Assembly: GCF_002006795.1 (NCBI RefSeq)
Contig: NZ_MVDN01000004.1
Coordinates: 205,458 to 244,849 of the forward strand
Direction of reading: 5' to 3'
Origin: Wohlfahrtiimonas populi
GTDB taxonomy: Bacteria; Pseudomonadota; Gammaproteobacteria; Cardiobacteriales; Wohlfahrtiimonadaceae
Length of the DNA: 39,392 bases
Under the pieces are notes generated by a model, which worked only from the letters and a program-made list of their open reading frames with translations, was not told the origin of the DNA and did no database searches. Below, piece after piece: positions 9,665-17,109 of this stretch (positions within the stretch are counted from its first letter, which is position 1; the number at the start of each line of letters is the position of its first letter). The position numbers and the translations under genes were made by a program.

Positions 9665-10503
9665 TCATCAATCATACGGCTTAGAATCAATGTATCGTCA
9701 TACAAACGGACGCCATAAACTAATACATGGCTAATATCCACTTCAAATACACATTTTGGTTGCACTTGTTTTGGCCAGCCAATGCTAGAAACATCTTTTC
9801 GCATTACTGGCACATTTTTTTCTGAGAATTCTTTACGAGTGCCAATTAGTACAATCTCTGCATTTTGTTGAATTTGTGTTTCTAAATTCACAGCTTTATA
9901 AGCTCTAAATTGACTAGCAAATGGATTAGTCAAACCCAACAAATCAATCAAAGCTGTCGCACTTGTATCACCACCAGCAAAGCTTTTAGAGTTACCACCG
10001 CCCATTTCTTCCATAATGAACAGCGTATTACGAGCACCACGTTTATTAATGTCATCCTTCAATAAACCATGTTTTTTCTCTAATGATTGGTTCAATGCTT
10101 CACTTTTCATTGGCTCATTAAAAATTTCACCAATCTGTGTCACTAAGCTTTTTAATTCATCTAAATTGCTTGGCTTTGCCAATGTATAAGATTGAATGCC
10201 TGATTTACTCACTTGCTCTACAACATTTTTAGGACCTGAATCTGACGACCATAAAACCAAAGTTGGCTTTAAGGACAACATTCCCTCTGTTGACAGTGCA
10301 ATGCGATAACCGACATCAGGTAATTGTTTCAATGCCTCGTTATAATGGCTTGTTGTATCTGCTCCAACTAACAATTGGTCTTTGCCCAATGCTTCGACAA
10401 CTTGTGTGATGTAAGCAGAAGTCGTGATCACTCTTTCTTCTGCCATCACACCATTCACCAATCCTGCCATTAAGAGTGCAGATAAAATTACTTTTTTCAT
10501 CAT
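9643..10503 (-). CDS. hmuT: Periplasmic heme-binding protein
   Basis: Substrate-binding protein of 286 residues with a signal peptide (MMKKVILSALLMAGLVNGVMA, cleavage after AMA-like VMA). The region VGYRIALSTEGMLSLKP matches the HmuT/PhuT/ShuT heme-site block, where a tyrosine ligates the heme iron. The mature start VITTSAYITQVVEALG is typical of the family. It starts 12 bases after the receptor gene and overlaps hmuU. Either of two adjacent ATG codons (10503 or 10500) could be used. Confidence 0.9.
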   Translation of the reverse strand: MMKKVILSALLMAGLVNGVMAEERVITTSAYITQVVEALGKDQLLVGADTTSHYNEALKQLPDVGYRIALSTEGMLSLKPTLVLWSSDSGPKNVVEQVSKSGIQSYTLAKPSNLDELKSLVTQIGEIFNEPMKSEALNQSLEKKHGLLKDDINKRGARNTLFIMEEMGGGNSKSFAGGDTSATALIDLLGLTNPFASQFRAYKAVNLETQIQQNAEIVLIGTRKEFSEKNVPVMRKDVSSIGWPKQVQPKCVFEVDISHVLVYGVRLYDDTLILSRMIDECLEEAK

Positions 10504-10515
10504 TTGCCTCTTAGC

Positions 10516-12816
10516 TTAGAAATTCACTGTCACAGAGATACCTGCATTGATGCCTGGCTGAGTTGCACGATCCAACGCTGCATTGCTCATTTTGCCCATA
10601 CGACCGCCCCAGTTCCAATGTTTCTTATCTAATAGATTGTAGATGCCTGCATTCACACGAATGTTTTCAGTTGGCTTATATTCAGCAATCAAATCCAAAG
10701 TTCCGTAGCCCGGCATTTTCACGCCATCTTTACGTAAACCTTCTGAAATTTGACTGTCTTTTTTACCTTTTGATAATTTCCAGTTCAAACCAACATAAGC
10801 TGTATCACTGTATGCATAACTTAAACCTAAAACTGCTGTTAATGGCTCTACGCTATCAATTGGCTCTTTAGTTTTGTCGTCCTTGCCTTTGGCATACGCA
10901 ACCGCACCATTAAAACGCAATTCTCCATCACCATTTTGTAATTCCAAAATACGTAAGCTTGTTTTCGCTTCTAAGCCATAAATATGAGTTTTATCCAAGT
11001 TTGTAGATTGATATGTCATCAAGCCAGTTTCTTTATCAATGCCTTGATAAACCATCTCTTCGATAAAATCATTGTAACGAGTATAGAACGCAGCAACAGA
11101 TGCAGTATTAATGTCATCGTTGTAGTTCCAACCTAATTCAAATGTCTTACTTTTTTCAGGTTTCAAGTTAGGATTTGAGCGTGTTGCATAACCTTGTGCC
11201 AAGTTTGCAAAACCCATATTCACAGCTGTGAAGCTTGGTGCTTTGAAACCTTCAGCATAGTTAGCATATAAAGTATGGTTATCTGTTGGGTAATATAAAA
11301 CGGCTAAGCGCTTAGATAGGTTATCTTTGTTCATACCCGTTGGTGCCAATGTACCTAAGTTACCATCAATGTATGCACCACCTTGTTTAACCTTCAATGA
11401 ATAATGGTCATAACGCAAACCTACAATCACTTCAATTGTGTTATCTAAGAAACCAATACGATCTTGTACAAACAAACCATATTCTTGCACTTTAGAATCA
11501 GGGAAACTTTTTGTTGGGAAAGCACCAGCAGGCTCTTTAGATAAACCTGTTTCTGAATTGATTGTATCGCCCAATCTCAAAGTTTTAACTTTCTGATGCT
11601 TATAGTTTGCACCATACGTTAATTCGTGAGCAATAGAACCCAACATTAAATCTTTATTGAATTCAGCATTAAAACCAAACTGATCATTATCAAAATGTGA
11701 TGTTCTCCAGCGATCTTCTAAATGTGGTGCAACTGCTGGTCTTGGTGGACGCGCTGGGCTACCAAAGTTTTGTCTCAATTCATCAACATTCTGCTTGGCT
11801 TTAGTTGTCTGGTAATAAGTCATCCAATGACCTTTATCAAACATTGGTGTTGCTGATTCAAACTCATGGCGTAAGTTAATTTGTTGTCTTTCTGTTTTTA
11901 AATCACTGCTTCTTTCAAGATATTTTGGCTGACTTGGCATACCCATCACATGCGAAGTAATCACAGATAGACCCTTATCCCAAGTTTTATCTTGATATGC
12001 TTCGTAGCTTAGTGAGAATTCATGTTCTGCATTTGGCTCGTAAACAACCTTCGTTAAGATATTTTTAATATTAGATTCTGAAGGATTTGGATTTTTACGA
12101 TTCGCACCTAATTCTGATTCACTGTATGCTTTGCCATAGTAGTTTTCACGCTCATAATGTTTACGGAAAGATGCGCGCACAAATGCAGATAGTTCGTCAG
12201 TAAATTTTGCAGCAGCCGTGCCTGTGATTAACTGATCACGATCCACGGAGTTATAACCTGTTTTGATTTCAAAACCTGTTCTTCTACCTTCTTGGATAAA
12301 ATCTATTGGGTCTTTCGTTTGCATAAAGATACCACCAGCCAATGCGCTGCTACCATACAACATTGAAACTGGACCTTTGATGATATCGATTGATTTCATA
12401 GCATCAATATCAAAGTACCCTTGCCCTAATTCTGTATAACCACCTGGAAAACTGAACGCTTTTGGTAATGGTGCACCATCAACTGCCACCATCACACGAT
12501 CGCCACCAACACCACGAATTTTAATATCATCAATTCGACCAGAAGCACTTGAATCGATAGTGATGCCTGGCTCATATCGCAATGCATTAGATAAGTTTGT
12601 GGCACCAATACGTTCCATCGTTTCACTTGTCACTTGCACCAAACTTGTTGCAGCTTCTTCTGCAACACGATCATCCTTTAGCGCAGCCACAACAACTCTT
12701 GTTGTACCAACTTCTTTAGGTGCTTTTTCTTCAGCAGAAACAACTGTGCTAGATAATGCAACAGTCAACATAGTGAACAGCAAAGTGTGACGGTGGTTAC
12801 GCATAAATATTCCCAA
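10516..12816 (-). CDS. TonB-dependent heme/hemoglobin receptor
   Basis: Outer-membrane receptor of 766 residues, in the size range of HmuR/HutA/PhuR-type receptors. After a signal peptide ending near VSAEE, a TonB-box-like segment (TTRVVVAAL) precedes the plug: ALRYEPGITID, DIKIRGVGGDRVMVAVDG and KGPVSMLYGSSALAGG. Hallmarks of the heme-receptor barrel are YANYAEGFKAPSF (FRAP-type) followed by SNPNLKPEKS (NPNL motif), with invariant barrel spacing. The C-terminus ends in aromatic NF as expected for BAM insertion. It is the first gene of the heme-uptake operon. No heme-degrading enzyme or HmuS-type chaperone accompanies it. Ligand choice between free heme and hemoglobin is not decidable here. 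Confidence 0.93.
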   Translation of the reverse strand: MGIFMRNHRHTLLFTMLTVALSSTVVSAEEKAPKEVGTTRVVVAALKDDRVAEEAATSLVQVTSETMERIGATNLSNALRYEPGITIDSSASGRIDDIKIRGVGGDRVMVAVDGAPLPKAFSFPGGYTELGQGYFDIDAMKSIDIIKGPVSMLYGSSALAGGIFMQTKDPIDFIQEGRRTGFEIKTGYNSVDRDQLITGTAAAKFTDELSAFVRASFRKHYERENYYGKAYSESELGANRKNPNPSESNIKNILTKVVYEPNAEHEFSLSYEAYQDKTWDKGLSVITSHVMGMPSQPKYLERSSDLKTERQQINLRHEFESATPMFDKGHWMTYYQTTKAKQNVDELRQNFGSPARPPRPAVAPHLEDRWRTSHFDNDQFGFNAEFNKDLMLGSIAHELTYGANYKHQKVKTLRLGDTINSETGLSKEPAGAFPTKSFPDSKVQEYGLFVQDRIGFLDNTIEVIVGLRYDHYSLKVKQGGAYIDGNLGTLAPTGMNKDNLSKRLAVLYYPTDNHTLYANYAEGFKAPSFTAVNMGFANLAQGYATRSNPNLKPEKSKTFELGWNYNDDINTASVAAFYTRYNDFIEEMVYQGIDKETGLMTYQSTNLDKTHIYGLEAKTSLRILELQNGDGELRFNGAVAYAKGKDDKTKEPIDSVEPLTAVLGLSYAYSDTAYVGLNWKLSKGKKDSQISEGLRKDGVKMPGYGTLDLIAEYKPTENIRVNAGIYNLLDKKHWNWGGRMGKMSNAALDRATQPGINAGISVTVNF

Positions 12817-12831
12817 ATGTGATTAACTCTT

Positions 12832-12847
12832 AATATCAAACGATATT
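12832..12847. promoter_or_regulatory. Inverted repeat at the heme-receptor transcription start (possible operator)
   Basis: AATATC-AAAC-GATATT is a perfect inverted repeat just downstream of the -10 box. Adjacent GATATT GATTCT resembles degenerate Fur hexamers, so a Fur or other repressor site is possible. The match to a canonical Fur box is poor. Confidence 0.35.
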
Positions 12848-12860
12848 GATTCTTGTTTGT

Positions 12861-12890
12861 GTATTATTGACATTTATCAAGCATTGTCAA
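12861..12890 (-). promoter_or_regulatory. Sigma-70 promoter of the heme-uptake operon
   Basis: On the minus strand TTGACA (12885-12890) and TAATAC (12861-12866) are separated by 18 bases, about 45 bases upstream of the receptor ATG. A perfect -35 and a 4/6 -10 box. Confidence 0.65.
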
Positions 12891-13098
12891 TCAAAACTTA
12901 TCAGAATCTTTTAAGAAACTTATCACTGAGAAACATAATCCATTGAAATTATATTCATCTATATAAAAAATTATATTAATCATTTAATTAATATTAATTA
13001 AATAAGTGATGACTAGAAAAATGATAAAATCGCCCAGATGAAGCATGTTTGCTTGATTAACATCAATTTTATAAAGATAAATTTACAATTGTGTCCGC

Positions 13099-13113
13099 TA
13101 AAAATCATTATCA
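13099..13113. promoter_or_regulatory. Fur-box-like site upstream of the cytochrome operon
   Basis: TAAAAATCATTATCA matches the 7-1-7 Fur consensus TGATAATNATTATCA at 12 of 14 defined positions. It lies 22 bases upstream of a TATAAT (13136-13141) and about 67 bases before the triheme cytochrome ATG, so iron control of that operon is more likely than of the heme receptor 280 bases away. Confidence 0.55.
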
Positions 13114-13179
13114 TGAGACACTCGCTATATGTATATATAATTTCGAATTACCACCAACCCAATCAGATAAGGGAGCCAT

Positions 13180-14529
13180 ATGAAAAAACTTTTGACCAGA
13201 TTGGTAATTTTAGGCGTTGTTGCCTTTATTGCCGTATTTGTAGGTTCTTTCATGATTATAAAAAATCGAACCAAAACATTTACAGAGCCACCTAAAGTTA
13301 CGCAAGAAACATTACAACGTGGTGAGTATGTTGCACGATTATCAGACTGTGCAGCATGCCATACAGCACCTGGCGACCAAGAATACGCTGGTGGCTTAGC
13401 TATGCAAACACCATTTGGTGCAATCTATTCCACAAATATTACACCTGATAAAACAACAGGGATTGGTAATTACACATTAGAAGAATTTGGTAATGCTGTT
13501 AAACATGGTGTTCGTAAAGATGGCGCACCACTTTATCCTGCAATGCCTTATGCTTCTTATACATTAATGCCAGATGAAGACATCGCAGCAATGTATGCAT
13601 ATTTCATGCAATCAGTGCCTGCAATTCAAAAAGAAAATGGCGCATCCACATTCCCTTGGATCATCAGCATGCGTTGGCCAGTTGCTTATTGGCAAATGCT
13701 ATTTGCACCAATTCGTGATTTTGAACAAAACACTCAATTAACAGAATTGCAAAATCATGGTGCTTATATTGTTGAAGGTCCAGGACATTGCGGTGCATGC
13801 CATACACCACGCGGTATCGCTTACCAAGAGAAAGCATTATCCAATGATTCTAGTGATCTATTTTTATCTGGTGCATTAATCGATGGCTGGAGAGCAAAAA
13901 GTTTACGTGGCGAAGGCCAAGGTTTAAAAACTTGGAGCGAAGATGAAATTGTTGAATTCTTGAAAACTGGTCGTACAGATAAAGTTGCAGCGTTTGGTGC
14001 AATGGCTGATGTTGTAGAACACAGCTCACAATACTGGACAGAGAAAGATCTGAAAGCAACAGCAAGTTACTTGAAAACATTGTCGCCTGCACCTAATAAA
14101 TCATTGGAATTAGCAACGAAGAAAGATACAACAACAGATCTATTATTATCTGGCAAATTCATGAATGATCCAGGTGCAGTGTTATATGTGGAAAACTGTA
14201 ATATCTGCCATAGAATGGATGGTGAAGGCGTACCTCGCATCTTCCCTGCTTTGAATCAGAATACAGCGATCACAGCTCAAAATGCACAATCAGTGATTCA
14301 AGTAACGCTAGAAGGCGGAAAAATGCCTAATACACCAGCAGATAGAATGGCATTCGCAATGCCTGGTTTCAATCACCTAAGTGATGATGAAACAGCATTG
14401 GTGATCAACTTCATTCGTAACTCTTGGAACAACGTAGCACCTGAAATTTCAGCACAAGATGTTGCAGAGATTCGCCATTTCTTAGCGAACAAAGCACCGA
14501 ATATTACCTCAGTGAAGGAGGATAAATAA
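13180..14529 (+). CDS. Membrane-anchored triheme cytochrome c
   Basis: A 449-residue protein with one N-terminal membrane helix (about 6-27) and three CXXCH heme sites: CAACH (57-61), CGACH (204-208) and CNICH (340-344). The three-domain layout and motifs such as YPAMPYASYT (Met ligand near 122) match the cytochrome c subunits of membrane alcohol, gluconate and sorbitol dehydrogenases (AdhB/GadC type). No dehydrogenase of that kind is encoded nearby; its partner is instead the TsdA-like protein translated from the next gene, with a TAATG stop/start overlap. It probably carries electrons from that periplasmic enzyme to the quinone pool or an oxidase. SD GGGAG precedes the ATG. The family call is firm; the role is inference. 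Confidence 0.88.
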   Translation: MKKLLTRLVILGVVAFIAVFVGSFMIIKNRTKTFTEPPKVTQETLQRGEYVARLSDCAACHTAPGDQEYAGGLAMQTPFGAIYSTNITPDKTTGIGNYTLEEFGNAVKHGVRKDGAPLYPAMPYASYTLMPDEDIAAMYAYFMQSVPAIQKENGASTFPWIISMRWPVAYWQMLFAPIRDFEQNTQLTELQNHGAYIVEGPGHCGACHTPRGIAYQEKALSNDSSDLFLSGALIDGWRAKSLRGEGQGLKTWSEDEIVEFLKTGRTDKVAAFGAMADVVEHSSQYWTEKDLKATASYLKTLSPAPNKSLELATKKDTTTDLLLSGKFMNDPGAVLYVENCNICHRMDGEGVPRIFPALNQNTAITAQNAQSVIQVTLEGGKMPNTPADRMAFAMPGFNHLSDDETALVINFIRNSWNNVAPEISAQDVAEIRHFLANKAPNITSVKEDK

Positions 14530-15425
14530 TGAAAAAGCGTGTAATTTTATCTTTAAGTGTTGCAGCATTGATGGCAACATCAGCCTTCGCTTACACATTA
14601 ACGGATGCTCAGCCAAAAGAATATGCAATGACAAGCAAAGATGGTCAACCATTGCCTGATTACGTTGTGCCATCTGATTTAGAAATTGCAAAAGAGCCAA
14701 ATGCAGAGCAAATTTTTTATGGTAAAGAGCTTTTAAACTCAACCAAAAGATTATTGCCTGACAATGTTGGTGCAATGATGAACTGTAACAGCTGTCATAT
14801 TGCTGAAGGTAAAGCGGAATTTGGTGCACCTTACTTAACATCGTTGCCACAATATCCAAAAGTGATGCCACGTGCTGGTAAATTAGTGAACATGGAAATG
14901 CGTGTCAACGGCTGTTTCCAACGCTCTATGAACGGTAAGCCTCTCAATCCTGAGTCCAAAGAGATGAAGGCAATCATTGCTTATATGGACTGGCTCAGCA
15001 AAACTCAACCAGAAGGTGCAAAAGTTAAATTAGTTAACTCAGGCCCTGTGGATGAATCATTAGTGCCAAATATTGACAATGGACAAGTTGTTTACGCTGA
15101 ACGCTGTGCATCTTGCCATGGCAACGATGGTGAAGGCTTGAAAGATAAGCGTGGCAACATTGTATTCCCACCATTATGGGGCGATGAATCATTCAACATT
15201 GGTGCAGGTTTAGCACGTACTTATAAAGCGGCTCAATTTGTGAAATACAATATGCCAATGGGTGTTGAAACTACAGGCATTTGGGGCCAAGGCAATCAAG
15301 GCACATTGACAGATCAAGAAGCTGTGGATGTTTCTGAGTACTTCACGCACATGCCAAGACCTGATTTCCCAGGTAAAGTGAATGACTGGCCAAATGGCAA
15401 TAAGCCAAAAGATGCAAGATATTAA
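14529..15425 (+). CDS. TsdA-like diheme cytochrome c (putative thiosulfate dehydrogenase)
   Basis: A 298-residue periplasmic protein with a Sec signal peptide (ends near SAFA) and two heme sites: CNSCH (86-90) and CASCH (193-197). Between them is MRVNGCFQRSMNG; TsdA enzymes have a cysteine in this block as axial ligand of heme 1, here Cys129. After heme 2 come FPPLWG, FNIGAG, YNMPMG (candidate Met ligand) and the C-terminal RPDFPG/DWP block shared by TsdA-type cytochromes. TsdA oxidises two thiosulfate to tetrathionate, or the reverse. The start overlaps the triheme cytochrome stop by one base, with SD AAGGAGG. That SD (14515-14524) is perfectly complementary to part of the small RNA candidate at 16654. 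Another c-type cytochrome role cannot be excluded. Confidence 0.75.
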   Translation: MKKRVILSLSVAALMATSAFAYTLTDAQPKEYAMTSKDGQPLPDYVVPSDLEIAKEPNAEQIFYGKELLNSTKRLLPDNVGAMMNCNSCHIAEGKAEFGAPYLTSLPQYPKVMPRAGKLVNMEMRVNGCFQRSMNGKPLNPESKEMKAIIAYMDWLSKTQPEGAKVKLVNSGPVDESLVPNIDNGQVVYAERCASCHGNDGEGLKDKRGNIVFPPLWGDESFNIGAGLARTYKAAQFVKYNMPMGVETTGIWGQGNQGTLTDQEAVDVSEYFTHMPRPDFPGKVNDWPNGNKPKDARY

Positions 15426-15444
15426 TGCATTAACATAACTGATC

Positions 15445-15473
15445 AGCCATTCTTATGAATGGCTTTTCTTTTT
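15445..15473 (+). terminator. Rho-independent terminator of the cytochrome operon
   Basis: AGCCATTC, loop TTAT, GAATGGCT, followed by TTTCTTTTT, 20 bases after the TsdA-like stop codon. Confidence 0.93.
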
Positions 15474-15529
15474 ATATATCCGAACTCATCCTTTATAATC
15501 TAATATCATGTATCAACTTAGGAAGGATA

Positions 15530-16390
15530 ATGACATACAAAATTTTCTCGACTGTTTTCTGCGCCCTAATTTTAACTGCCTGTAATTCTCTGCCTTCACA
15601 TGAAAAGAAAATCCTAGATGGCGAAGCTTTATATTATAAAGGCGTACAACATCTCTCTGGCCAAGGTGCCCAAAAAGATGAGAAGAAAGCGCTACAATAT
15701 TTCCAAGCGGCAAGTGATAAAGGCTATGTATCTGCTGATAATGCCATTGCTGTAATGTACGATGAAGGCATTGCCGTTAAACAAGATAAAACATTAGCAC
15801 TTAAGTATTATGAAAAAGCTGCTGAATCTAACGAAGAATCTGCACAATACAACCTTGCAGCTTATTATTATGAAAACGATCCCACCAACCCAAAGCTTCA
15901 GCAATATTTAGCTCAACCTGTACCAAACAAAGATGGTGAAGCTTTAAACCTCAAAGCACGCATCCAAATGAATAATGGCAACTTTAAAGAAGCCTATCAA
16001 TTATTCACAAAATCAGCGTGGCAACAAAACCCTGAAGCATTCTTTTATTTATATTTAATGAATAAAGAAGGCAAAGGCACACCACAAAATAATCAGAAAG
16101 CACTCACTTATTTACGCAAATCAGCTGAATTGAATCAACCCAATGCTCTATTTACATTAGGTACAATGTACTTAAAAGGTGAAGGTGTTCAACAAGATAC
16201 AGATAAAGCATTACCATTATTAGAGAAAGCCGCACAAATGGGTCATACAAAAGCTCTTGTGAACGTAGCAATCATGTATCAAAAAGGTGATGGCGTGGAG
16301 CAAAATATACCTAAATCTATACAATTATTAAAAGTTGCGGCAGTACAAGGTGATCAACAAGCCATTCAAGCATTACAGACAATAAAATAA
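15530..16390 (+). CDS. Sel1-repeat (TPR-like) lipoprotein
   Basis: A 286-residue secreted lipoprotein. The signal peptide MTYKIFSTVFCALILTAC carries a lipobox (LTAC, Cys18). The rest is made of about five Sel1-like helical repeats, for example GVQHLSGQGAQKDEKKALQY, GTMYLKGEGVQQDTDKALPL and AIMYQKGDGVEQNIPKSIQL; these fold as a solenoid for protein binding. The reading frame is open from an ATG at 15455, but that codon lies inside the upstream terminator. The ATG at 15530 has AGGAAGG before it and opens directly into the signal peptide, so it was chosen. The partner is unknown; Sel1 proteins often act in envelope or stress signalling. Confidence 0.85.
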   Translation: MTYKIFSTVFCALILTACNSLPSHEKKILDGEALYYKGVQHLSGQGAQKDEKKALQYFQAASDKGYVSADNAIAVMYDEGIAVKQDKTLALKYYEKAAESNEESAQYNLAAYYYENDPTNPKLQQYLAQPVPNKDGEALNLKARIQMNNGNFKEAYQLFTKSAWQQNPEAFFYLYLMNKEGKGTPQNNQKALTYLRKSAELNQPNALFTLGTMYLKGEGVQQDTDKALPLLEKAAQMGHTKALVNVAIMYQKGDGVEQNIPKSIQLLKVAAVQGDQQAIQALQTIK

Positions 16391-16423
16391 CTCATTGATT
16401 TCAATGAAATATATTTATATATA

Positions 16424-16438
16424 AGATAATCATTCTCA
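16424..16438. promoter_or_regulatory. Fur-box-like site
   Basis: AGATAATCATTCTCA matches TGATAATNATTATCA at 12 of 14 defined positions. It overlaps a possible -10 element (TATAAG, 16420-16425) 35 bases after the Sel1 lipoprotein stop codon. What it controls is unclear: a very short transcript ending at the hairpin 16456-16494, or read-through towards the small RNA and bacterioferritin genes. Confidence 0.5.
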
Positions 16439-16455
16439 AATAGTAAGACAAAAAC

Positions 16456-16494
16456 TTGACTACATTATAAATACAAAAATGAAGTCAATTTTTT
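16456..16494 (+). terminator. Weak hairpin with T tract (terminator of the Sel1 gene, or end of a short RNA)
   Basis: TTGACTACAT pairs with ATGAAGTCAA (one A-A mismatch, 13-base loop) and is followed by six T. The stem is AT-rich, so efficiency would be modest. Confidence 0.5.
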
Positions 16495-16619
16495 ATAAAA
16501 ACTTAATCAATATATTTATATTCAATAAGTTATATTGTTTTTAGCATAATTTACCCTATAAATTATCGTTGAACACAAAAAACAAAATGACATTTATCAT
16601 GAATAATATGATTTAAAAA

Positions 16620-16651
16620 TTGACATAAATATGAATTCTGATATTATGTCA
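16620..16651 (+). promoter_or_regulatory. Promoter of the small RNA candidate, with superposed inverted repeat
   Basis: TTGACA (16620-16625), 16 bases, TATTAT (16642-16647) preceded by the extended -10 dinucleotide TG. The arms TGACATAA (16621-16628) and TTATGTCA (16644-16651) form an exact inverted repeat spanning the -35 to just past the -10, a placement typical of a repressor operator. Confidence 0.7.
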
Positions 16652-16653
16652 TT

Positions 16654-16737
16654 CGACATCTAGTTAATTCTAGATGTTCTCCTCCATATCCTCCTTTGGT
16701 GGTTATTTTGCCGAAATTCAGTTTTCGGCTTTTTTTT
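16654..16737 (+). ncRNA. Candidate trans-acting small RNA with two anti-Shine-Dalgarno motifs
   Basis: Predicted transcript of about 84 nt. Its 5' hairpin is ACATCTAG (16656-16663), loop TTAATT, CTAGATGT (16670-16677). Next comes a pyrimidine-rich stretch (16678-16697) holding TTCTCCTCC and ATCCTCCTT. The terminator is GCCGAAA (16710-16716), loop TTCAGT, TTTCGGC (16723-16729), then eight T. Segment 16673-16683 (GATGTTCTCCT) is perfectly complementary to the SD of the first bacterioferritin gene (17140-17150). Segment 16687-16696 (TATCCTCCTT) is perfectly complementary to the SD of the TsdA-like gene (14515-14524). The architecture resembles iron-sparing sRNAs such as Bacillus FsrA (CCUCCU motifs) and, in logic, RyhB. 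I recognise no named RNA family. A 48-codon frame from 16674 lacks an SD and runs through the terminator. Confidence 0.6.
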
Positions 16738-17080
16738 GCCTAAAATTTGGCAAACACAGCTATTCAGCCCTATTTATCGCAACAAGCTTATCTAATTTAA
16801 TCTGTTTTGAGATACTTTGACTTGAAGATGGCATATCATATTTGATCTTCTATCCATCAATTGTTGAATCATTCTTTCCTTTTTTATTGTTGTCATGGTT
16901 ATTTAGTTATTCTTATGATGTTAATGATAAGCTTTTTTATAATAAAAATAAATAGTTATCACTCAAACTGTTCTAGTGTTATTGATTCGCATTTTATGTT
17001 TTGTGTCATATACCTTTCATTGGCAAATGATATTAAGCAACATTTAATCAATATTATCAATAGCTTATTTAAATTAAAAG

Positions 17081-17109
17081 TTAATATTTATCACGTTTTA
17101 ATGTATAAT
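17081..17109 (+). promoter_or_regulatory. Promoter of the bacterioferritin operon
   Basis: TTAATA (17081-17086), 17 bases, perfect TATAAT (17104-17109), about 42 bases before the ATG. The -10 runs into ATGTCAT, the same heptamer found at the -10 of the small RNA promoter. Confidence 0.65.

Larger units (their letters stand above)
12817..13179. other. Divergent intergenic region between the heme-uptake and cytochrome operons
   Basis: 363 very AT-rich bases without a credible gene. They hold the heme-receptor promoter and a nearby inverted repeat on the left, and a Fur-box-like site followed by TATAAT (13136-13141) before the cytochrome operon on the right. An 85-codon frame at 13038 overlaps the cytochrome gene in another frame and is not believed. 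Confidence 0.8.

Noticed and set aside
12832-12856. Canonical Fur box at the heme-receptor start
   Set aside because: The hexamer matches are too weak for a Fur call; it is listed only as an inverted repeat of unknown role.
15455-15529. Upstream start for the Sel1 lipoprotein
   Set aside because: The ATG lies within the terminator hairpin of the cytochrome operon, and the extension is not part of a signal peptide; the ATG at 15530 has an SD and a lipobox signal.
16654-16737. CsrB-like decoy RNA on the minus strand (GGAGGA...GGAGGAG)
   Set aside because: The minus strand does carry GGA motifs, but the promoter and the T tract after the terminator stem are both on the plus strand.
16674-16820. 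48-codon frame starting inside the small RNA (MFSSISSFGGYFAE...)
   Set aside because: No SD precedes the ATG, which sits in the 5' hairpin, and the frame reads straight through a strong rho-independent terminator.
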